DNA of 64,000 bases, taken from assembly GCF_000368785.1 (NCBI RefSeq), contig NZ_KB849691.1:1-64000 (forward strand), written 5' to 3'. How positions within the stretch are numbered: position 1 is the first letter of the stretch; the number at the start of each line of letters is the position of its first letter. Below are positions 10,542-20,315 of the stretch, piece after piece. The DNA is from Acinetobacter towneri DSM 14962 = CIP 107472. Lineage in GTDB: Bacteria > Pseudomonadota > Gammaproteobacteria > Pseudomonadales > Moraxellaceae. Made by a program: the position numbers and the translations under genes. The notes beneath the pieces were generated by a model. That model saw nothing but the letters and a program-made list of their open reading frames with translations, ran no database searches and was not told the DNA's origin.

Positions 10542-11597
10542 TTACAGCAAAGATAGTTGTGCTTGCTCATCGGCAGGGCTGAGTTGATACAGACCGACCC
10601 CAATTAAACGGAATTGATCCTGTGCGGGAATATGCATTTCGTGAAGCAAAAGCTGCAGGACTTTTTCAAGATCATTTTTAGTTTCAAGAGGCTGTTTAAA
10701 ACTTTTGCTATGTTGTAAGACCTGAAAATTTTTGAGTTTCAATTTGGCCGATACGCCACGTGCAACATATTGTTTTTTCACTAAACTATGCCAAACCTGA
10801 TCAATCAAGCTAGACCAGTAAGCTGCACATTCGGCTAAGTTTAAGTCATCATCAAAGGTGATTTCTTTGGAAATTTGCTGGCGCTCACGTTCTGCCTGCA
10901 CAGGACGTTCATCAATCCCTTGGGCAAATAAAAACAGGCGTTTTCCATATTTGCCAAAATGATGAATCAACAGGTTTTCTTCAATGTGTTGCAAATCGCC
11001 TAAGGTATTTAAATTCAAGCTTTTTAATTTTTCCTGCGTGACTTTACCTACGCCTGGAATTTTCTTTAAGGGTAAGTCCTGAATAAACTGCTGCACTTGA
11101 CTGGGTTTAATCACGCAAATGCCATTGGGTTTATGCCAGTCCGAAGCAATTTTGGCTAAAAATTTATTCGGTGCGACACCTGCCGAGGCCGTTAAACCTG
11201 TACTTTGAAAAATATCTGCCCGAATCCGCATTGCGACTTCAGTTGCGCTTGGAATACCTTGTAAATTTTCGGTGACATCTAAATAAGCTTCATCTAAAGA
11301 CAAGGGTTCAATAAGTGGTGTATAACGCTGAAAAATCTGATGAATTTGTGTGGAAACCTCACGATAGAGTGCAAAATTGGGTTCGAGTACCACCACCTGC
11401 GGGCAGCGTTTGCGGGCTTGTGCCATCGACATGGCAGAACGTAAACCAAACTCACGCGCAGGGTAAGATGCCGCAGCAATCACAGCTCGAGGATGATGCG
11501 AAGCAATCACCACAGGTAAATGCTGCAATTCAGGACGACTGCGCAGCTCAACAGAGGCATAAAAGGCATCCATATCAATATGAATGATTTTCCGCAT
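10542..11597 (-). CDS. dinB: DNA polymerase IV
   Basis: A 351-residue Y-family translesion polymerase. The metal-binding residues are Asp8 in [10 protein letters not shown] and Asp102-Glu103 in [13 protein letters not shown]; the helix-hairpin-helix segment [11 protein letters not shown] (about 181-191) and the little-finger domain follow. It copies past damaged bases without proofreading and uses the beta clamp. The length equals E. coli DinB, and the ATG gives the standard [10 protein letters not shown] start. I do not see a clear LexA-type box upstream, which fits the absence of a classical LexA regulon in Acinetobacter. The next gene on this strand (MBL hydrolase, 11643) lies upstream, 45 bp away. 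Confidence 0.97.
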   Translation of the reverse strand: MRKIIHIDMDAFYASVELRSRPELQHLPVVIASHHPRAVIAAASYPAREFGLRSAMSMAQARKRCPQVVVLEPNFALYREVSTQIHQIFQRYTPLIEPLSLDEAYLDVTENLQGIPSATEVAMRIRADIFQSTGLTASAGVAPNKFLAKIASDWHKPNGICVIKPSQVQQFIQDLPLKKIPGVGKVTQEKLKSLNLNTLGDLQHIEENLLIHHFGKYGKRLFLFAQGIDERPVQAERERQQISKEITFDDDLNLAECAAYWSSLIDQVWHSLVKKQYVARGVSAKLKLKNFQVLQHSKSFKQPLETKNDLEKVLQLLLHEMHIPAQDQFRLIGVGLYQLSPADEQAQLSLL

Positions 11598-11642
11598 GGC
11601 ACAAACTAGATGAAGCGTTTAGATTTCAACAGTATCGCATGT

Positions 11643-12653
11643 TTAGGAAGTCGGTTGTAGCATCGGAGCAAGCGGATAAGGCGTGTTGCTATTCAGCAAA
11701 ATCACCTGTGTCGATTGCTGTTCTGCATAGTCGATCAAACGCTGTAAACTCCGTGGGCTATGGTCGGCAATGCGGGGCAAAAACTCTAAAGGGCGCGCTA
11801 AAGGCTGGAAAAAATTATCCCAATGAATTGGAATCACGACACGAGGGCGCAACGTTCCCACAGTTTCATCTAAATAATGCTGTTGAAAAGCAACCGATTG
11901 TTTAGAGAGCTGTGCAATCCCTAAAAATAAAGTATCTACCTGCAAGTGTTGTAATTGTTTAGAAATCGCGCCTGTACTGGCTTTGACTAAAATGTTCTGT
12001 TCAGGATGCTGAATGTAATAATCAAAACTGCCGCCTTCTTTAAATTCATAAAAACGGGCAGGTAAGGACAATGGTTGTTGAATTTGTTCACCTAAATCAT
12101 TATTCACAGCGGTGGCAGGGGTATGCTGTGATGGAATAGCCGTAATCTTAAACTTTCCAATCTGTATTGGTTGGGCAGGATTGACAAGGCTTAATCGAGA
12201 TTCAGGAATGGCAGCACCACGGGCAATGTTCAAACTACTTTCTGAACCGATGATTTGACTGTGTTTGAGTTGCTGCGCCAAAAATGGCAAATCTAGCGTG
12301 TGATCATAATGCGAATGGGTGATCAAAATCGCACGTGTGCGTTGTAATTGATGCTGTTGAATCAACTTGTGCAATAAGGCTGGTTGGCTGTCTAACTTGT
12401 TCCACATGACTTGTGCAAGAGAGGGGCGACTAAAAAATCCATCAATCAGAATTTGGTTTTCACCATCATCAAACAATAGGGTAGATACGCCAAAATAATG
12501 TACTTTTAAGTTGGCATTTGCGGTTTTTGTTGAATATTGCCATGCGGAAAATTGTTCTAGTTTGCCTGCGGGTTGTAATAGGTAAAGCAGTGCGAATCCT
12601 GCACAAATGCTGAGCGTAAGCGCAGCCCAAAGCAGCCCTTTCATAATTTTCAT
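11643..12653 (-). CDS. MBL-fold metallo-hydrolase, membrane-anchored
   Basis: A 336-residue protein with an N-terminal membrane helix (about 7-26) and a metallo-beta-lactamase-fold domain. The zinc motif THSHYDH is at 112-118, and further histidines occur in PSQHTPA and the C-terminal IPIHWDNFF, where the last His-Asp pair fits the family's distal metal ligands. The domain resembles the YycJ/UlaG-like hydrolases; the substrate is unknown. The helix would place the catalytic domain in the periplasm. It is followed 45 bp later by dinB on the same strand and preceded 34 bp by the GH25 gene, so the three may be one transcript. Confidence 0.85.
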   Translation of the reverse strand: MKIMKGLLWAALTLSICAGFALLYLLQPAGKLEQFSAWQYSTKTANANLKVHYFGVSTLLFDDGENQILIDGFFSRPSLAQVMWNKLDSQPALLHKLIQQHQLQRTRAILITHSHYDHTLDLPFLAQQLKHSQIIGSESSLNIARGAAIPESRLSLVNPAQPIQIGKFKITAIPSQHTPATAVNNDLGEQIQQPLSLPARFYEFKEGGSFDYYIQHPEQNILVKASTGAISKQLQHLQVDTLFLGIAQLSKQSVAFQQHYLDETVGTLRPRVVIPIHWDNFFQPLARPLEFLPRIADHSPRSLQRLIDYAEQQSTQVILLNSNTPYPLAPMLQPTS

Positions 12654-12687
12654 GACGGTACTTTTTTATTGTGATGCAGCTATCTTG

Positions 12688-13479
12688 TTATTTTTTCTGG
12701 TTCGGTTCAAGTCTTGTGGGTTGAATTGCGTTGTCTGTTAAAAAATGCTGCCATTGTTTGGTATTGCCATAAAAAACATTTAGGTCGACTGGGGTGTGAA
12801 TACCTTTTATTTGACCCTGATTGGTATGTTGCCAAAACAACCATTTTGGCTGACCTGCCAGTTGTGGTTTACCCTGATATTCTCTGACCCATAGAGGGGT
12901 TTGCTTGAAACTTTCAGTCAATACCATATTGTAAAAGGCTTTGGATACATAAAAAATCGGTTGTTTTTCATAATGTTGATATAGCGCATCATGCATGATT
13001 TGAATTTCGCGCAGTAACTGTTCTTTGCTATAGGTATTAATGCAGTTGCTGTCATACTCCAAGTCAATCACGGGGGGCAAACTGTCGGTTTTTTTGGGAA
13101 CAGTTGCAATAAAGTTTTCTGCCTGAATTGTGCCATCACGGCATAAGCGATAAAAATGATAGGCTCCGACCAAAAAACCATGTTCACGGGCTTTGAGCCA
13201 GTTATCCTGAAATTTACGGTCTTTAAAATCGCCTCCTTCGGTGGCTTTTAAATAGACAAAGGCATATTTTTGTGGGGAAATTTTATGCCACTGAACATCG
13301 CCTTGATGATGTGACACGTCAAATCCTTGAATCGGATATTCTTCGGTTGCCGCAGGTTGTTGGCGCAACACACCCAAATACAATAAAACCGCCAAAACAG
13401 CACTGCCAAGCATCGCAATGGTCATACGATAGTGCGGTGTAAAAGCTGAGTTTTTAGCTTGATTGGACGGTTTGCGCAT
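12688..13479 (-). CDS. Glycoside hydrolase family 25 lysozyme-like protein
   Basis: A 263-residue protein with one N-terminal membrane helix (about 20-38) and a GH25 domain. The motifs FDVSHHQGDVQW (53-64), VYLKATEGGDF (75-85) and LPPVIDLEYDSN (about 134-145) hold the Asp and Glu residues of this muramidase fold. It should cleave the N-acetylmuramic acid to N-acetylglucosamine bond of peptidoglycan from a membrane-anchored periplasmic position. It is not next to phage genes, so it looks like a chromosomal cell-wall enzyme rather than an endolysin. It sits between the MBL hydrolase and the DHA2 exporter on the same strand. Confidence 0.9.
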   Translation of the reverse strand: MRKPSNQAKNSAFTPHYRMTIAMLGSAVLAVLLYLGVLRQQPAATEEYPIQGFDVSHHQGDVQWHKISPQKYAFVYLKATEGGDFKDRKFQDNWLKAREHGFLVGAYHFYRLCRDGTIQAENFIATVPKKTDSLPPVIDLEYDSNCINTYSKEQLLREIQIMHDALYQHYEKQPIFYVSKAFYNMVLTESFKQTPLWVREYQGKPQLAGQPKWLFWQHTNQGQIKGIHTPVDLNVFYGNTKQWQHFLTDNAIQPTRLEPNQKK

Positions 13480-13558
13480 GTTGAAAAAGCTTCGCGGAGC
13501 AAAGTCATATCATAACGTGCAGTGCGGTGTAGCACCATGCGCTTTCGGTAATGGCGTT

Positions 13559-14950
13559 TTAAACAGCCGTGTGTTTGGGGATATTCCAAAACACTAAAAA
13601 TGCCAAAATATTTAATACACCCAAACAAATTAAAGTGGCATGAAAGGCACTGACTAACTGTCCTGCGCCGTAATAGGCACTAAACATATTCACCAAAGTA
13701 CCTGCCAATGCCACGCCAATACTCATCGACAGCATCATAATCATGGATAAAAAACTATTGCCGCTGCTGGCATCTTGTTGAGGTAAATCTTTGAGTGTAA
13801 AGGTATTCATACCCACAAACTGCAATGAATTAAGCACCCCAAATATAAAAAAATGCAAGGCACGTAACCAAGTCGCAGTTTCAGCAGTGGTCAGCGCAAA
13901 ACTAGCAATACACGCCCCGACCAATAACGTATTGGTCAGTAAAAACTGCCGATAGCCAAAACGTTGAATTAAAGGCCGAATAATTGGTTTAGATACCAAA
14001 GAACCGAGCACAGTCGGAATCATCATCAAACCTGTGATAAATGGTTCAAAACCAAAAGCCACCTGTAGCATGATTGGCATGATAAAAGGCATGGCATTGC
14101 CCCCGAAGCGGGCAAAAAAGTTACCTAAAATACCAATGGCATATAAGCGATTTTTAAATAAATCGCTGCGAAATAAGGCATTTTGATGAGTATGGGCATG
14201 GCGGGCATAGCATGCTGCGGCAATACCGCCAGCCAAGATTAACGCTAAATTCCAAAGCAGATTATGTTGTGGGTTGGCAAAATTTTCGATGCCTAAAGAT
14301 AAGCCCGCCATCGCCACAACTAATAGGATAAACCCGAGAAAATCAAAGTTTTTAACTTCAGTTTCAGTCACATTTGGCATGGCTTTGATACAAATCCAAC
14401 AGCCCAAGATGCCCATAGGAATATTGATCAGGAAAATCCAGTGCCACGTGGCGACTTCGACCAACCAGCCACCCAGCGTTGGGCCAATTAAGGGGCCAAT
14501 CAACCCTGCCAGACTCATCAGGCTCATGGCAGATAAAAACTGGGTGCGTGGAATAATTTTTAACATCGCCAAGCGCCCGACAGGCAAGAGCAATGCGCCA
14601 CCAATACCTTGAATCACCCGATAAAACAGTAATTCATTCAGACTCGCTGCTGCAGCACAACCCAAAGAGGCAAGGGTAAAAATGATAATCGCTGCAAAAT
14701 AGGTATTGCGTACCCCAAAACGATCTGCCAGCCATCCACTTAATGGAATACACGCTGCCACCGAGAGCACATACGCCACCACAACACTGTGCATCCGCAG
14801 CGGGTCTTCCTGCAGGCTATTCGCCATTGCAGGGATTGCTGTATTCACAATGGTGGTGTCGAGCGCCTGCATAAAAAAGCCAATTGAAACCAGAAATACC
14901 AAAAGACGGTATTCAGGATGCAGGGCTTGATGGGTCGGTGTTTGGTTCAT
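13559..14950 (-). CDS. MFS multidrug efflux transporter, DHA2 family (MdtD/EmrB-like)
   Basis: A 463-residue, 14-helix proton-driven exporter. Helix 1 has the DHA2 motif ALDTTIVNTAIPAM, the loop after helix 2 has GWLADRFGVRNTY, and helix 5 carries the antiporter motif GLIGPLIGPTLGGWLVE. The closest familiar protein is E. coli MdtD. No membrane-fusion partner (EmrA) gene is adjacent, which fits MdtD rather than EmrB. The substrate is unknown. The downstream GH25 gene is on the same strand, 79 bp away. Confidence 0.88.
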   Translation of the reverse strand: MNQTPTHQALHPEYRLLVFLVSIGFFMQALDTTIVNTAIPAMANSLQEDPLRMHSVVVAYVLSVAACIPLSGWLADRFGVRNTYFAAIIIFTLASLGCAAAASLNELLFYRVIQGIGGALLLPVGRLAMLKIIPRTQFLSAMSLMSLAGLIGPLIGPTLGGWLVEVATWHWIFLINIPMGILGCWICIKAMPNVTETEVKNFDFLGFILLVVAMAGLSLGIENFANPQHNLLWNLALILAGGIAAACYARHAHTHQNALFRSDLFKNRLYAIGILGNFFARFGGNAMPFIMPIMLQVAFGFEPFITGLMMIPTVLGSLVSKPIIRPLIQRFGYRQFLLTNTLLVGACIASFALTTAETATWLRALHFFIFGVLNSLQFVGMNTFTLKDLPQQDASSGNSFLSMIMMLSMSIGVALAGTLVNMFSAYYGAGQLVSAFHATLICLGVLNILAFLVFWNIPKHTAV

Positions 14951-15058
14951 AACTCGGCAAAATGGACATTTGGTCTAGTTTAAACCATTTTGCAATCTAG
15001 CGGACTGCATCTGCAAAAGTATGAAAAGTGTTTGAAAATTCAAGTAAATGCCATGAAA

Positions 15059-15076
15059 TTGTCATCTATTTGTCAC
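15059..15076 (+). promoter_or_regulatory. Pho box (PhoB binding site)
   Basis: TTGTCAT-CTAT-TTGTCAC has the exact 7-4-7 layout of two PhoB half sites (consensus CTGTCAT, 4-bp AT-rich spacer, CTGTCAT/C). It stands 58 bp before the lipoprotein start codon at 15134, with a -10-like TATTCA at 15081-15086, so the box would occupy the -35 position as in known PhoB-activated promoters. Confidence 0.7.
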
Positions 15077-15133
15077 CGATTATTCACTTTGAGTTTGTAA
15101 GTTGGGTGCATTTAGAAAAATGATGAGTAATTT

Positions 15134-17020
15134 ATGAAAACGAAAATTTCTGCATTAATGTTGGCTTTATTGTCTGTGGGGATGGTGGGCTGTAATGATA
15201 ATAATGATCCTATTCCTGTAAAAGAAGAAGTTGTTGAAGCAACACCTACAACAATTAGTTTGGAGCGTTTAGGGGAATACGATGCACAAATTTTTGGTGC
15301 GAGTGCTGCGGAAATTCCTGCTTATGATGCTGAAAGCAAACGTTTATTTGTAGTCAATGCGAAAAATGGCGTGGTCGATGTACTGGATTTAAGCAACCCA
15401 AGTGCACCTGTTAAGCTGAACAGCTTGGATGCCAAGACTCATTTAGCGAATTCTGAAGTCAATAGTGTCGCGGTACATCAAGGTATTGTCGCTTTAGCTG
15501 TTCAGGCAACACCTAAAACTGATAAAGGCATCGTGGCATTTTTTAAAGCCAAAGACCTGAGCTTTATCAGCAAAGTTGAAGTCGGTGCATTGCCTGATAT
15601 GTTGACTTTTACCCCAGATGGTAAAAAAGTTTTGGTTGCCAATTAAGGTGAGCCAAATGAAGGCTATGCGATTGATCCAGAAGGTTCGATCAGTATTATT
15701 AATCTGACTGATATTAACAAGCCTACTGTAAAAACTGCAGATTTTCAGGCATGGAATACACGTAAGCAGGAATTGCTTGATGCGGGCGTGCGTATTTTTG
15801 GGCCAAATGCGACTGTCGCACAAGATTTAGAGCCTGAATATATTGCGGTGAGTGACGATGGTAAAACTGCTTGGGCAAGTCTACAAGAAAACAATGCTAT
15901 TGCTGTGATTGATTTGATTCAAGACCAAGTGGTCGATATTTTCCCATTGGGTTATAAAAACTTTGGCTTAGCTGCAAATGCTTTAGATGCAGGTGATCGT
16001 GATTGTGTTGTTGGTAAGCAAGACTATAACGGTAAAACGATTACAGCCTGTGCTAAAAATGAGGGGATGATTAATATTCAAGCTTGGCCAGGCTTATATG
16101 GCATGTATATGCCAGATGCAATTGCGCAATATCAAGCCAATGGACAAAGCTACTTGGTCACTGCCAATGAAGGTGATGCGCGTGAATGGTTGGTTGATGA
16201 AGACTTATATTTTGGTACGGATGAAATAACTCAGGGTTATGCAGAAGAAATTCGTGTTAAACACTTATTCAATAATAAAGGCTTCAGTACCATGGGCGAT
16301 TATGCAGCGCATTTACGTCTATTAAAGTCAGGGGTTAAAGGCGCAAAGCTTGATTCAAACGTATTTAAAGCATGTACCACTACAGATGCCAATGAAGTTT
16401 GTGCAGATAATTTAATTAAAGATTCACAATTGGGTCGTTTGACGATTACTTGGACGCAAGGTTACAAGAAAGATACAAATGGTGAGCCTGTGCTAGACAG
16501 CGATGGTTTCATGACCTATGACAAACTATATGCTTATGGTGGCCGCTCGTTCAGTATTGTAGATCCTAAAACCAAAAAAATTGTTTGGGACTCAAAAAAT
16601 GACTTTGAACGTAAAGCTGCTGAATTATTTCCAGAATACTTTAATACCAATCATGAAAAATTAAGTATAGATGATCGTAGTGACAATAAAGGCCCTGAGC
16701 CTGAAGGCATTGCTTTAGGTAAAATTGGTCAAAAAACTTTTGCCTTTATTGGGTTGGAGCGTATGGGTGGCATTATGGTGTATGACATTACCCAGCCGAC
16801 ACAAGCATCTTTTGTTGAGTATTTTAATGATCGTAAGTTTGGTGAAACCCGTACATCTTTCGATGCAGAAGGTAATGAGGTTACCGTTGAAAATTCAAAT
16901 CTCGGCCCCGAAGGTTTGATCTTTATTGCAGCCAAAGACTCGCCTAACGGCAAGCCACTGTTGGTTGTAGGTAATGAAGTCAGCGGAACTACTGCTGTGT
17001 ACCAAATCAAACTCAACTAA
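15134..17020 (+). pseudogene. Choice-of-anchor I family lipoprotein, interrupted by an in-frame stop
   Basis: Two open segments, 15134-15643 and 15647-17020, are in the same frame and separated only by a TAA at 15644-15646. Together they encode about 628 residues: a lipoprotein signal ending SVGMVGC, then a beta-propeller-like choice-of-anchor I domain. The stop follows LVAN and precedes GEPNEGY; the family has VANEGEPN here, so GAA to TAA is the simplest explanation. No shift of frame or deletion is visible and the downstream part is intact (it contains LEPEYIAVSDDG, TANEGDAREW and GPEPEGIALG). The intact relatives are secreted or surface phosphatase-like proteins. A Pho box lies upstream and a terminator downstream. 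Either a recent nonsense mutation or a sequencing error. Confidence 0.9.
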
Positions 17021-17046
17021 CAGCATTGCAAAATTAGAAATCTATT

Positions 17047-17075
17047 AAAGCGAGTCACCGACTCGCTTTCACTTT
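17047..17075. terminator. Bidirectional terminator between convergent genes
   Basis: AAAGCGAGTC / GACTCGCTTT, a perfect 10-bp stem with a 3-nt loop at 17048-17070, lies between the lipoprotein pseudogene and the converging LOG gene. Confidence 0.85.
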
Positions 17076-17103
17076 TATTGCTATTTCATGCACCTAAAGA
17101 AGT

Positions 17104-17724
17104 TCAACCTACAAAATGACGTGGAGAATCCAAATTCTTTAAGGCATTAATAATTTTGTGGGAGTGGTTACACACGATCAGTTTAGCGCGGTGCTGTGGT
17201 GGTAAAAAACCTTCGTGTACCGCATGATCTAATTGCTGAATCAGAGCATCATAAAAGCCATTCACATTATATAAAATCATCGGTTTTTGGTGCTGATTCA
17301 ATTGCCCCCAAGTGGCAATTTCCAAAATTTCTTCAAAAGTACCCAAGCCACCTGGCAACGCCACAAAGGCACTGGCAAGATCTGCCATCATCGCCTTACG
17401 CTCATGCATGCTTTTGACTACGTGTAACTCGGTTAAATTACTGTGGGCAATTTCATAATCCAGCATAAATTCAGGAATTACTCCCACCGCTTGCCCACCA
17501 TGTTGCACAACGGTGTCGGCAACCAAACCCATTAATCCAATACTCGCACCGCCGTAGACCATACCAAAGCCTTGCTCGGCCAGTTTTCTTGCCAGTTGTA
17601 CTGCTTTTTCCTGATAAATCGGGTTATTGCCAGAGCGCGAACCACAGTACAGTGCCACCAAAGGTTGAGAGGTTTGAGGAGATGGATTATTGATATATTG
17701 GGTCATTCTTAATTCGCTATTCAT
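17104..17724 (-). CDS. LOG family protein (TIGR00730 Rossmann fold)
   Basis: A 206-residue protein with the LOG-family motif PGGLGTFEE (124-132) and the upstream YGGASIGLMG and MHERKAMM segments. Characterised members are nucleoside 5'-monophosphate phosphoribohydrolases that release free bases (cytokinin activation in plants and some bacteria); the Arg-Lys of HERK and the Glu of GTFEE are the expected catalytic residues. The physiological substrate in Acinetobacter is unknown. It is convergent with the lipoprotein pseudogene and divergent from the gene at 17780. The first ATG is used, though a second one six codons in (MTQYINN) is possible. Confidence 0.9.
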   Translation of the reverse strand: MNSELRMTQYINNPSPQTSQPLVALYCGSRSGNNPIYQEKAVQLARKLAEQGFGMVYGGASIGLMGLVADTVVQHGGQAVGVIPEFMLDYEIAHSNLTELHVVKSMHERKAMMADLASAFVALPGGLGTFEEILEIATWGQLNQHQKPMILYNVNGFYDALIQQLDHAVHEGFLPPQHRAKLIVCNHSHKIINALKNLDSPRHFVG

Positions 17725-17779
17725 TTATTTTCTTCACCATAGCATGTTCTTTTTGTTGGCTCTAGCTTAGTGCTCAAAT

Positions 17780-18061
17780 ATGACAAACCCGTCAGTATGC
17801 AGTGTTCAATTTGCAAAGATTTGTGAAAGTGCTGCATTGACGTGGATGATGTCGCAAAAAGGGGATGAATCTGAGCGCAAACTTTCCTATACTCAAAGCT
17901 TGTCTGACAACTATAGAATCGTCATGGACAGTGGCAGTAGTCGCACCGAACGAATATTTTTAAATTACATGCTGTGCCAACTAGAGCAAGCAAACTTATC
18001 TTTTCAGTGTCATTGCCGTATGGCACTTATGACCCATGATATTCAGGAGAAGAGCACATGA
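17780..18061 (+). CDS. Small hypothetical protein overlapping the terC start
   Basis: A 93-codon frame whose TGA stop overlaps the terC-family ATG in an ATGA arrangement, which suggests translational coupling. I do not recognise the product. It is rich in Ser, Leu, Met and Cys (C at 7, 14, 71, 78 and 80), without a signal peptide or membrane helix. There is no clear ribosome site before its ATG. The downstream gene has its own AGGAG at 18046-18050. It may be a real small gene or a chance frame in a leader. Confidence 0.4.
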   Translation: MTNPSVCSVQFAKICESAALTWMMSQKGDESERKLSYTQSLSDNYRIVMDSGSSRTERIFLNYMLCQLEQANLSFQCHCRMALMTHDIQEKST

Positions 18062-19641
18062 TCTTTGAATGGATGTCTGACCCCGCAGCGTGGGTTGGGT
18101 TATTGACCCTGATCGTACTCGAAATTGTATTAGGCATTGATAACTTGGTGTTTATTGCCATTTTGGCAGAAAAGTTACCGCCAGAACAACGCAATACGGC
18201 ACGGGTGGTGGGCTTGCTTCTCGCCTTGGGGATGCGCCTGATTTTACTCGCCTCTATCGCGTGGGTCGTCACTCTGACCCAACCTCTGTTCCATATTTTT
18301 GAACATCCTTTCTCTGGACGTGACCTGATCTTACTGTTCGGTGGTGTGTTCCTATTGTTTAAAGGCACCATGGAACTGCGCGAACGCATTGAAGGCAAAC
18401 CTGCACTAAAAGAAGAAAACCCTGTGCATGCGACTTTCTGGATGGTGATTGTGCAGATTGTAGTGCTAGATGCAGTGTTCTCACTCGACAGCGTGATTAC
18501 TGCTGTGGGCATGGTGCAGCATTTATCGGTCATGATGATTGCGGTGATCATTGCGATAGGCATTATGTTGTGGGCCTCTAAAGCGCTCATGGACTTTGTC
18601 AATAAGCATCCTACCGTGGTGATTCTATGCCTGTGCTTCCTGATGATGATTGGTTTCTCATTGGTGGTGGAAGGCTTTGGCTATCACATTCCAAAAGGCT
18701 ATTTATATGCCGCCATCGGCTTCTCGGTGATGATTGAATTCCTGAACCAAACCATCCGCAGAAATCAGGAAAAAACCGTGACCACCACCGATTTACGCTA
18801 CCGTACTGCTTCGGCTGTGATGCGGATGTTAGGTGGCAAAAGTCAAAATACGACAGAAAGCAGTCATATCAACGAAGATGTTTTGGCTACCCGCGCCTTT
18901 GCTGATGAAGTCTTTGATGCTGAAAATGGCGTCTATCACAGCGTGATGGTACAAGGAGTGTTGGGCTTATCTGAGCGTCCTGTAAAGTCGGTGATGACGC
19001 CACGCCCTGAATTGGAATGGATTGATTTAGACGAAGATGATGCTTCAATTCGCAGCCAATTATTAAGTATGACCCATTCACGAGTGATTGTGGCACGTGG
19101 TGAACTGGACAATATTTCAGGCATTGTCTTAACCCATAAAGTTATGAATCAATACATTGAAACAGGTGTACTGGACTTTGAAACACATTTGCGTGAACCC
19201 GTAATTGTGCATGAAAATGCCCAAGTTTTGATGGTGATGGAGCAATTGCGTCAAGCACCGCTGCAAATGGCGATTGTGCTGAATGAATACGGCTCGATTG
19301 AAGGCGTTGCCACACCTATTGATATTCTGGAAGCAATTGCAGGTGAATTCCCAGATGAAGATGCACTCGAAGCCAGTGCTGAAAGTTTGGAAGATGGCAC
19401 ATTATTGCTAGATGGTTCCATTGATATTCGCCACGTATCTTTATTATTAGGTCGTGATTTGGTGGATGAAAGCGAGCAATATTCAACTTTATCAGGCTAT
19501 ATTTTATTCCATTTGGGACGTTTGCCTGAAAATGGTGAGAAATTGCTTTCCGATGGTTATGTTTTTGAAATTGTGACCATGGATGGACATAAAATTGAAA
19601 AAGTGCATTTGATTCAGCAGGAATCTTCAAGCGCATCATAA
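18058..19641 (+). CDS. TerC family membrane protein with CBS and CorC/HlyC domains
   Basis: A 527-residue protein. Residues 1-225 are a TerC domain of seven predicted helices with the paired acidic motifs GIDNLVFIA and FSLDSVITA in membrane helices; 290-415 are a CBS pair beginning [16 protein letters not shown]; 435-520 are a CorC/HlyC transporter-associated domain. This architecture is that of E. coli YoaE/YegH. Recent work on TerC proteins points to metal (manganese) efflux linked to secreted proteins, but the role of this fused form is inferred. AGGAG lies 8 nt before the ATG. Confidence 0.9.
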   Translation: MIFEWMSDPAAWVGLLTLIVLEIVLGIDNLVFIAILAEKLPPEQRNTARVVGLLLALGMRLILLASIAWVVTLTQPLFHIFEHPFSGRDLILLFGGVFLLFKGTMELRERIEGKPALKEENPVHATFWMVIVQIVVLDAVFSLDSVITAVGMVQHLSVMMIAVIIAIGIMLWASKALMDFVNKHPTVVILCLCFLMMIGFSLVVEGFGYHIPKGYLYAAIGFSVMIEFLNQTIRRNQEKTVTTTDLRYRTASAVMRMLGGKSQNTTESSHINEDVLATRAFADEVFDAENGVYHSVMVQGVLGLSERPVKSVMTPRPELEWIDLDEDDASIRSQLLSMTHSRVIVARGELDNISGIVLTHKVMNQYIETGVLDFETHLREPVIVHENAQVLMVMEQLRQAPLQMAIVLNEYGSIEGVATPIDILEAIAGEFPDEDALEASAESLEDGTLLLDGSIDIRHVSLLLGRDLVDESEQYSTLSGYILFHLGRLPENGEKLLSDGYVFEIVTMDGHKIEKVHLIQQESSSAS

Positions 19642-19708
19642 ACTGAACGCCAAACTGCATTTCAGTCTTGTGCTTCCGCTAAAATAGCCTGCATTGTCAG
19701 GCTGTTTT

Positions 19709-19754
19709 GGGGCTGTTGCCATTGCAAATATAGACGAAGTGTCAACAGACCCTA
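19709..19754. mobile_element. Short MITE-like remnant (copy B)
   Basis: A 46-bp relative of the element at 5960-6229. The left end reads GGGGCTGTTGCCATT and the right end GACGAAGTGTCAACAGACCC-TA; the interior between the ends is almost absent. It lies between the TerC-family gene and ychJ, 29 bp before the ychJ start codon, so it replaces part of that promoter region. Confidence 0.75.
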
Positions 19755-19782
19755 TTATTGATTTAAATTTCTGGAATTTTCT

Positions 19783-20250
19783 ATGCATCACTTGGCATGT
19801 CCGTGCGGGCAAGGCGATTATCAATACTGCTGCCAACCTTTACATGTGGGGCAGGCACATGCAGAAACCGCGAGCCAACTCATGCGTTCACGCTATAGCG
19901 CTTTTGCCTTGCAACAAATTGATTATATTGTGCAAACTACTGCGCTAGGACAACAGGCAAGTTTGGATGTTGACGCAATTGCAGATTGGAGCAAGTCGAA
20001 TCAATGGTTAAAGCTCGAAGTGCTGAATAGCAATGAAAAGCTAGATAAAAGCCATGCCCAAGTTGAATTTAAAGCCCATTACCACGATGCCAAGCAGACG
20101 CAAATTCACCATGAAATTTCCCATTTTGTGCAACATCAGGCCCGTTGGTATTTTCTAGATCCGACCACAGGGCAACAGCCGACTATGAAACAGCCGTGTA
20201 TTTGTGGTTCGGGTAAAAAATTTAAGCAATGTTGTGCGCAATTTTTATAA
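19783..20250 (+). CDS. ychJ: YchJ family SEC-C metal-binding protein
   Basis: A 155-residue protein with cysteine clusters at both ends: CPCGQGDYQYCC near residue 6 and the SEC-C zinc motif CICGSGKKFKQCC at 139-151. A YchJ middle domain (MRSRYSAFALQQIDYIV) lies between. The SEC-C motif binds zinc, and in SecA it contacts SecB and the ribosome; the YchJ role is unknown. The ATG follows GGA at 7 nt. Its upstream region is occupied by a MITE-like remnant. The full length matches the family. Confidence 0.92.
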   Translation: MHHLACPCGQGDYQYCCQPLHVGQAHAETASQLMRSRYSAFALQQIDYIVQTTALGQQASLDVDAIADWSKSNQWLKLEVLNSNEKLDKSHAQVEFKAHYHDAKQTQIHHEISHFVQHQARWYFLDPTTGQQPTMKQPCICGSGKKFKQCCAQFL

Positions 20251-20315
20251 CTTTATCTTGGTTTTTCGCTTATTATAACGCGCATCTATTGGCCTAGTGA
20301 AAGAAGGGCAAGTCC

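Noticed and set aside
12688..13479. GH25 lysozyme as a phage endolysin
   Set aside because: No holin, no tail genes, and it has a membrane anchor with chromosomal neighbours.
15644..15646. Recoding (selenocysteine or read-through) at the TAA
   Set aside because: TAA is not a selenocysteine codon, and the family has Glu, not Cys, at this position.
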